This document shows, in pieces, positions 58,559-63,829 of a stretch of 63,829 nucleotides of DNA. Under the pieces are notes generated by a model. That model searched no databases. It was not told the origin of the DNA and was given only the letters and a program-made list of their open reading frames with translations. Origin of the DNA: Aureococcus anophagefferens (Eukaryota > Sar > Pelagophyceae > Pelagomonadales > Pelagomonadaceae); NCBI RefSeq assembly GCF_000186865.1, contig NW_008705563.1, forward strand, positions 2,480,508 through 2,544,336, written 5' to 3'. The first letter of the stretch is position 1, and each line of letters starts with the position of its first letter. The translations under genes and the position numbers were made by a program.

Positions 58559-59857
58559 TTAGGCCCCGACGACGGGCAAAAATAGGACGCCGACGACGAT
58601 GAAGATGAGCGCCGAGGCGGCGGAGATCTCGTCGTGGCCGAAGCTGCAGTGGCGCCGCGCGTTGTCGCGCACGGCGCCGCCCGCGCGCTGCCCCGCGAGC
58701 ATGAAGACGAAGCTGCACGCGAGCGTCGCCGCGACCGTCAGCGGGATGGGCAGCCGCGCCATGCCCGCGGCGATGCCCGCGGCGATGTTGCTGAGCGTGA
58801 GCGCCAGGCCGAGGACGAAGGCCTCGGACGCGCCCATGTGGTGCACGTCGCCCTGCTCCTCCGCGTCCGCGGCCGGCGGCCGGGTCCGGCGGCAGCGGCG
58901 GCACGCGGACGAGATGAGCAGGAAGTTGCGCACGAGGGGCGGCGTCTTGCCGAGGCCCACGTAGGAGATGCGCCGCATGAGCGGCGGCCGCCGGCCGAAC
59001 GCGGCGGCGGCCGCGCAGGGCTCCGGGTCCTCGACGTCGACGTCGTCGTCGTCGTCCGCGCGCGGCCGCGGGATCGTCGGCCGGTGGCCCGGCCGCGCGA
59101 GCTCCCGCCGCGGCGGCGGCGGCGGCGGCGCGCCGTCGCAGAGCGCGTTGAGATTCACCTCGGAGCCCAGCGACTTCCTCGTGAACCAGCCGTGGAAGGG
59201 CGTGCCCGGCGGCGAGTCCGCGGCGGCCGGCCGCGCCGCGGGCGCCGCCGCGTCGTCGCCGCCGCGCGCGCGGGCCACGAGGTCCCAGTGGTCCTCGGTC
59301 TCGCCGAAGGGGCCGCCGCCGCCGGGCCGGGAGGCCCGGTCCGGCACGACGCAGTCCCCGGGCAGGAGGCAGCTCCCCGCGAGCCACGAGTCCGCGCGCG
59401 GCGGCGGCGGCGGCGGCCGCGGCGGCGGCGGCGGCGCGGCGTCCGGGACGTCGACGACGGCGAGCGCCGCGAGGTCCTCGGAGAGGGCCCGCCCCCGCGC
59501 CTCGTCGTCGTCCTCCTTGGTCTCCTGCGCCGCGCGCTTCAGCTCGACGGCGCCGCCGCGGCCGCCCGGCGCCGCGCGCCGCATGCGGTAGACGTTGCAG
59601 AGGCGCAGCAGCTCCCAGAGCCCCAGCGCGATGAAGACGCAGCCGGCGAGGAAGGAGCCGAGCACCGGCGGCAGGTAGGGCCGCAGCTCGCTGCCGCCCC
59701 ACATGGTCACGAGCATGCCCGTGGAGTTGATCACGGCCACGAGCAGGTTCCGGGACCAGCCGATGCGCACGCTCTTCAGCGAGTAGCCGACGCCGACGCT
59801 CAGGTTGTCCAGGGAGCTCGACGCCGCGATGGACACGGACGCGGCGACCGTCGCCAT
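58559..59857 (-). CDS. YtaF/MntP-like integral membrane protein with a disordered central insert
   Basis: A 432-aa protein. The N-terminal part (SLDNLSVGVGYSLKSVRIGW, NLLVAVINSTGMLVTMWGG, PVLGSFLAGCVFIALGLWEL) forms three helices, and the C-terminal part (MGASEAFVLGLALTLSNIAA, IPLTVAATLACSFVFMLAG, ALIFIVVGVLFLPV) three more. Both halves match the duplicated MntP/YtaF (DUF204) fold, including SLDNLSVG and LALTLSN in place of the paired acidic/polar motifs. Bacterial MntP exports manganese. Here the helix 3-4 loop is expanded to about 220 disordered residues rich in Pro and Asp. Export of Mn2+ or a related cation is an inference. One acidic residue of the second motif is absent (TLSN where MntP has an Asp). 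Confidence 0.75.
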   Translation of the reverse strand: MATVAASVSIAASSSLDNLSVGVGYSLKSVRIGWSRNLLVAVINSTGMLVTMWGGSELRPYLPPVLGSFLAGCVFIALGLWELLRLCNVYRMRRAAPGGRGGAVELKRAAQETKEDDDEARGRALSEDLAALAVVDVPDAAPPPPPRPPPPPPRADSWLAGSCLLPGDCVVPDRASRPGGGGPFGETEDHWDLVARARGGDDAAAPAARPAAADSPPGTPFHGWFTRKSLGSEVNLNALCDGAPPPPPPRRELARPGHRPTIPRPRADDDDDVDVEDPEPCAAAAAFGRRPPLMRRISYVGLGKTPPLVRNFLLISSACRRCRRTRPPAADAEEQGDVHHMGASEAFVLGLALTLSNIAAGIAAGMARLPIPLTVAATLACSFVFMLAGQRAGGAVRDNARRHCSFGHDEISAASALIFIVVGVLFLPVVGA

Positions 59858-60692
59858 GGCTTCACAGCCGGGCCGGCCGGCCACGCCCTCCCACTTTTGG
59901 GCTCCCTGGCAAGAGGCAGGCAGTGAACCACCCCACGACACCAAGCACCACTATAATGCTTAGTAGGGTTTTGTAAAATACGACTTTATTTCAGGATCGA
60001 CGAGCTAGCGGCACCGCTCCGCCGAGCGCAGGGGTCGATCCGGGGACGTAAGGTCGTTCTGGGCCGCGCCCGCGCGTCGCGACCATGCTCGGAGTCTTTG
60101 CGCAGCTCGCGCACCGCTCGGCGGGGTCTGGCGGCGCGCGCCGATTGACACCACGTCGCGTAGCTCGTCGATCCTGAAAATAAAGTCGTGTTTTAGAAAA
60201 CCCTTGCAAGCATGAACTAACTGACTACCCCAGAGTCGCGACTTGCTCAAAATGAGTGGTCAAAACAGCTGCAACATGGGGTCAACGAAGCCTGTGAACC
60301 ACCCGTCCTGGCCGATCGGCAGCTGGAGGGCTGCTCGGCCACGACCTCCACACGGTCGAAATTTATGATCGAGCGCCAAAACCACCAATTTGCTCGAGCT
60401 CGAGATCAAAAATGGTCGATAGAGCCAAAACAAGCATATTTCCGGTGGATTCGAGTGGTCTCCAGCGGCCCCAGGGGTACCACCCCCACCACCACCACCA
60501 CTACCTCACCCCATTCTCAGAGCACCCATCTCAGATCAGCATGACAGTGGTTAAGGTTGTTTGTGCATACCTCTTGCTCCCTGAACGAAAAATCTGCAGT
60601 ATCCCTTGGCTGAAATTCGTTGAAGGTGAGGCCCGTCAGGAGGCTTCAGCAGGGGCTTCAGGGAGCTCCACTGCGAGCTCGCTTACTTCCCT
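59858..60692. other. 835-bp intergenic region with a MITE-like element
   Basis: The region has no credible gene. It contains the inverted-repeat element at 59956-60213, then moderate-GC DNA with AGCAAGTTTTGG-like low-complexity pieces, and a (CCA)n run at about 60487-60501. It ends with the stop of the glycosidase-like gene. Confidence 0.6.
59956..60213. mobile_element. MITE-like element with about 52-bp terminal inverted repeats
   Basis: The left arm 59956-60007 and right arm 60161-60213 are inverted copies: ATGCTT, then AGGGTTTT, then ACGACTTTATTT[T]CAG, then GATCGACGAGCTA, with a few mismatches and one indel. The 153-bp centre is GC-rich and non-coding. No convincing target-site duplication is visible beside the arms. 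The arms contain TTTATTTCAG, a good splice acceptor sequence, in both orientations, which is reminiscent of introners although the element lies between genes. Confidence 0.75.
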
Positions 60693-63215
60693 CTAGGCGG
60701 AGAACGACGCGGTCCCCGTGCCGTCGGCGCCGATGGTGGCGGACACGGCGGCGCAGGCGAAGTCCGGCGCCTCGCTCGCGTGCCACGCGAAGAGCAGCGT
60801 CACGCGCTCGCCCGCGTCGCCGCGGAGCCCGACGGTGATCTTCGCGTCGTCGGAGGCGATGGACGCGAAGCGGTAGGTCGACACGGCCGCGACCTTGCCC
60901 GCCTCGCCCAGGAGCGCCGCCGTGCCGAGGAGGGGCGCCGCGTTGACGAGGACGTAGTCGTCGCGGTTCGCGGTGACCTCGACGCCGTCGAAGAAGACGT
61001 CGTCGGTCTTCGACGCCGCGCGGAGGCCCGTCGCGCCCGCGCAGGGGTCCGACGCGTTCTGGGAGTCGAGCCAGTTCGACCGCCAGACGACGTAGGAGTC
61101 CGATGGGAGCGTCGCGTCACCGAACGTCCCGCGGGGCACCGCGGAAAAGTCGCCGTCGGGATTCGCGCCGTCGACGAGGTACTCGAGGTCCGCGCGGTAG
61201 AGCGTCAGGTTCTGCGTCGACGGCGACGCCTTGCCCGCGAGGAAGGGGAACGCGGCGTAGAACGTGGCGCCCGACACCGTCGCGTGCGTCGCCCAGACGT
61301 GGACGCCGCAGCCCCAGGTGTAGGAGCGGTGCGTCGCCGCCGTGAAGCAGTCGCCCGCTCCGCCGGAGCCGATGACCGTGCGCTCGACGGGCGCGAGCGG
61401 GTAGGACGGCTGCAGCAGCTTGCCGTTCGCGGCGCACGTCGCGTTGACCAAAGCGATATTGGACGTGATCGCCGCGGCCGGGTCCTCGGGCCGCGCGCTG
61501 AGCTGGTCGCTGATGCCGACGGGTCCCAGGCTCAGCGCGGCGAGCACGGTCTGCTGGCGCTGGTTCGCGAAGGACCCGCTGACGCGTTCGCCCTTGTTGA
61601 GGTCCTTCGCGCAGTCGTACACGAGGGACCCGTCGGCCGCCGTCGCGTTCACGTAGCACCGGTCCGCCGTCCGCAGGTTGTCCTTGCTCCAGCCCAGGCC
61701 CAGCGCCCCCGCGAGCGCCGCGGGCAGCGGCAGGTCCTGAACCGCGAGGCCGCCGTCGCCGTTGACGCGCGCGTTCGTGACCGCGGGCCACTCCACCGTG
61801 GCCATGATCTGGTGCGCCAGGGCCATGCAGAACTGGACCTCGACGCCCAGGGACGCCGCGGCCTCGGCGATGCCCGCGAGCCAGAGGTGCTCGCCGTCCT
61901 CGCCCGCGGGCACGTCGCCGTAGGCCGCCATGCCCGGCCCGCGGTAGCACAGAAAGTCCGTGAAGAGCATCTCCAGCCCGAAGGCGTCGCGCTGGTACTT
62001 GAGGAGGTCGGCGTGGAACGCGAAGCTCTCGTTCGGGTGGGGCTCGAGGCCGCCGTTCGACTTGACCATGCGCCAGTCGTCCTGGCGAGCGCAGTCCGGC
62101 GTGAACCCGTTCGTGTAAAAGGTCATGGCCACGGGCTCCTCGGGCCGCGCCTTGGACATCTTCTCGAGGAAGCCCGCGCCGCCCGACGGGTAGAGGGTCT
62201 CGTTGAACTGCTTGAGGTCGAGGCCCTTCCAGTTCTTCGGGTCGAAATACGACACGTTGAAGTTGTTGTCGGGCTCCCAGGATCGCACGCGGACGCCCGC
62301 GGCCTCGTAGCCGTCCTTGAGCTTCTCGTAGATGGCCTCCGGGTTGCCGAAGACGGTCTGGTCGTCGCCGACGGTCCACCAGGAGTAGCCGGCCTGGTTG
62401 TCGTTCCAATACGCGAGGCCCTCGACGCCCTCGCCGCGGCGCTTCGTGCCGTTGTGGAAGCGCCGCGTCGTCGCCCCGAAGGCCCGCAGCGCGGCCGTGA
62501 CGCCGGGCCGCGCGAGCGTGACGGCGGCGTTGGCGGCGCCCGGCGCGGCGCTCGCGTCGACGCCGACGCCGTCGGCCGCGGCCGGGCAGGGCGCGGCGTC
62601 GAGGCCCGCGAGTTTGCCATCCTGGGCGCCGCGCCGCGCCGAGCCGGGCGCGGCGCAGTGCACGGCGAAGGTCGTCGTGAAGCGGTCCAGCGGCGCGACG
62701 ACGAGCGCCGCGGACGGGATCGACGCGTTCGACGGCGGCTCGAAGAGCACCTGGGGCCCGTCCTGGGGGCCGTCGCAGCCGGGCTCGCCGCCGGGGAAGA
62801 AGAAGTGCTCGCCCCAGTAGAGGCAGCGCGACGCGGCGGGGACCTGGGCCTCGTCGAAGGACGGCCAGGTCGTCTGCAGGGAGTCGTTCGCGGGCGCGCG
62901 CGTCCACACGAACGCGTCGTCGGCCGCGTAGTAGGCGACGGCGAGGGCGCCGCCGGCCACGGGCAGGGTCAGCGCCTCGTAGGCGCCGAGCGCGTCGGTC
63001 CCGGAGCTCGTCGCCGCCGGGCCCACGGTCGCGAGGGCGTTGGACGGCAGGGCGATGGCGGCGCCGCCCGTGGAGCTCGCGTAGGCGAGGCGGTAGGTGA
63101 CGGCGCCGGGGTCCGACGTGTCGAACGTCAGCGTCGCGAAGCCGCCCTTCGCCCAGTCCGCCGACGCGGGGGTCGAGGCGAGCAGCAGGAGGGTTGGCAA
63201 GCGCTGTACCATCAT
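60693..63215 (-). CDS. Large secreted glycoside-hydrolase-like protein
   Basis: An 840-aa single-exon protein with a signal peptide (MVQRLPTLLLLASTPASA). The N-terminal 250 residues are beta-rich. A probable TIM-barrel region at about 270-560 holds LAYWNDNQAGYSWWTVGDD, GVRVRSWEPDNNFNVSYFDP, EPVAMTFYTNGFTPD, GLEMLFTDFLCYRGPGM (an Asp at a barrel strand end) and VEVQFCMALAHQIMATVEWP. A C-terminal beta-sandwich follows. The layout recalls retaining alpha-glycosidases, but I cannot name a GH family. Several NxS/T sites and cysteines support secretion. A role in external polysaccharide or DOM use, known to matter in pelagophytes, is only an inference. The first of two adjacent Met codons is used. 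Confidence 0.65.
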   Translation of the reverse strand: MMVQRLPTLLLLASTPASADWAKGGFATLTFDTSDPGAVTYRLAYASSTGGAAIALPSNALATVGPAATSSGTDALGAYEALTLPVAGGALAVAYYAADDAFVWTRAPANDSLQTTWPSFDEAQVPAASRCLYWGEHFFFPGGEPGCDGPQDGPQVLFEPPSNASIPSAALVVAPLDRFTTTFAVHCAAPGSARRGAQDGKLAGLDAAPCPAAADGVGVDASAAPGAANAAVTLARPGVTAALRAFGATTRRFHNGTKRRGEGVEGLAYWNDNQAGYSWWTVGDDQTVFGNPEAIYEKLKDGYEAAGVRVRSWEPDNNFNVSYFDPKNWKGLDLKQFNETLYPSGGAGFLEKMSKARPEEPVAMTFYTNGFTPDCARQDDWRMVKSNGGLEPHPNESFAFHADLLKYQRDAFGLEMLFTDFLCYRGPGMAAYGDVPAGEDGEHLWLAGIAEAAASLGVEVQFCMALAHQIMATVEWPAVTNARVNGDGGLAVQDLPLPAALAGALGLGWSKDNLRTADRCYVNATAADGSLVYDCAKDLNKGERVSGSFANQRQQTVLAALSLGPVGISDQLSARPEDPAAAITSNIALVNATCAANGKLLQPSYPLAPVERTVIGSGGAGDCFTAATHRSYTWGCGVHVWATHATVSGATFYAAFPFLAGKASPSTQNLTLYRADLEYLVDGANPDGDFSAVPRGTFGDATLPSDSYVVWRSNWLDSQNASDPCAGATGLRAASKTDDVFFDGVEVTANRDDYVLVNAAPLLGTAALLGEAGKVAAVSTYRFASIASDDAKITVGLRGDAGERVTLLFAWHASEAPDFACAAVSATIGADGTGTASFSA

Positions 63216-63829
63216 CCGAAGAGGAAGACAAGCAAGGGCTGCGACAGGCACTGTGGGTTTGTTGACCAAGTTATTGAAGGGGGAGCACACCCGAAGATCC
63301 CGCCGGGGAAGGCGCGGGCGGAGGCCTAGCCGGGGATCTGGCGAACCACACCGGCCCCCTCCTCCACCCTGAAGATCGTGCGCGCACTCGGGACGGAGGC
63401 GGCGGTACACTCGCGCCACGCCTGGTACCACCGCCACGCCGAGAGCACGCCGGGACTGGCGCAAGGCAGTAGCATCCTGAGTCGCCTCATTCAGACGACA
63501 CTCAACGGACTCTCCGTGGACCGGGGGAGGTTGAGAACGAAGGCACCCGCACCCGACGGGCAGGACGTCCGGCTCGACTAGGCCGATTCAACCTCAGGAC
63601 CACAAGTGGCTAGCCGAGGGCACCGCCGAAGAGGACACCCGTAGTCAGCGGGACCGAAGAGAGCAAAGACGCCGACGAAGAGAGCGAAGACGCCGACGTC
63701 GACGGAGCCGCACACAGCGCCACGCTACGAAGAGACGCTGCAGAATGCAGAGAAACGAATGGACACGGGCACATCGAAGCCCGCACACCGAAGCCATCGA
63801 GGGCGCCGACCCCACCAGCTCCCCCCAAG
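63216..63829. other. Right-edge region without a recognised gene
   Basis: 614 bp of mixed composition. Promoter and leader of the glycosidase-like gene lie at its left. Two perfect-length copies of a 21-bp unit (GAAGAGAGCRAAGACGCCGAC, 63656-63697) occur near the right. Short frames here have no start, bias or motif I can support. Confidence 0.5.

Noticed and set aside
63610..63828. Minus-strand short frame at the right edge
   Set aside because: Ser/Val-rich product from a 21-bp repeat area, no bias or start support; may be chance.

Overview
The window looks like nuclear DNA of a photosynthetic stramenopile, most likely a pelagophyte close to Aureococcus anophagefferens. It is very GC-rich with GC-ending codons, and genes are packed on both strands with gaps often under 150 bp. 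It carries a nuclear PsbO and a chlorophyll a/c-type light-harvesting protein, both with stramenopile-style leaders, and conventional spliceosomal introns. It also carries eight introner elements (short DNA transposons that act as introns), a feature described in A. anophagefferens. The species is an inference; no organelle or marker sequence is present. I see no tRNA, rRNA or CRISPR.

Layout. 0-7.2 kb: a WWE/C2 gene cut by the left edge, an RRM protein, a PhyH-type dioxygenase and an introner-split membrane protein. 7.2-8.8 kb: a repeat island with a 28-bp palindrome, a 171-bp tandem repeat and a damaged LamG fragment. 8.8-27.5 kb: formin, two sulfotransferases, a METTL21-like methyltransferase, a PI-PLC-like protein, a uridine-kinase-like protein, a mitochondrial carrier, PsbO, a GT31-like enzyme, a head-to-head pair of calmodulin genes encoding identical proteins, and an LHC protein. 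27.5-36.3 kb: a tyrosine-catabolism cluster (HPPD, TAT, HGD and a fumarylacetoacetase-maleylacetoacetate isomerase fusion) with a haem-oxygenase-like gene inside it. 36.3-63.2 kb: ABHD hydrolase, papain-like protease, a large helical protein interrupted by a 50-N gap, a RING-CH/AlgH fusion, DEAD and DEAH helicases, glycosyltransferases, a possible choline-transporter-like protein, ankyrin-MYND, SET, a YtaF/MntP-like transporter, a MITE-like inverted repeat and a large secreted glycosidase-like protein.

The main signal is the introner set. Two related families, here called A (CTGTGTG termini, about 187-204 bp) and B (always 192 bp), interrupt eight genes. Each copy lies between 8-bp target duplications. 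In every gene the upstream duplication starts with GT or GC and supplies the donor, the element's own terminal AG is the acceptor, and splicing restores the reading frame exactly. Half of these introns use GC donors, whereas every resolved conventional intron uses GT. Family B ends in AG at only one terminus and always has the same orientation to the gene. Family A ends in AG at both termini and occurs both ways round.

The tyrosine genes cover transamination to fumarate plus acetoacetate, with the last two enzymes fused. HGD and the fusion gene share a divergent promoter, and the HPPD gene is itself split by an introner.
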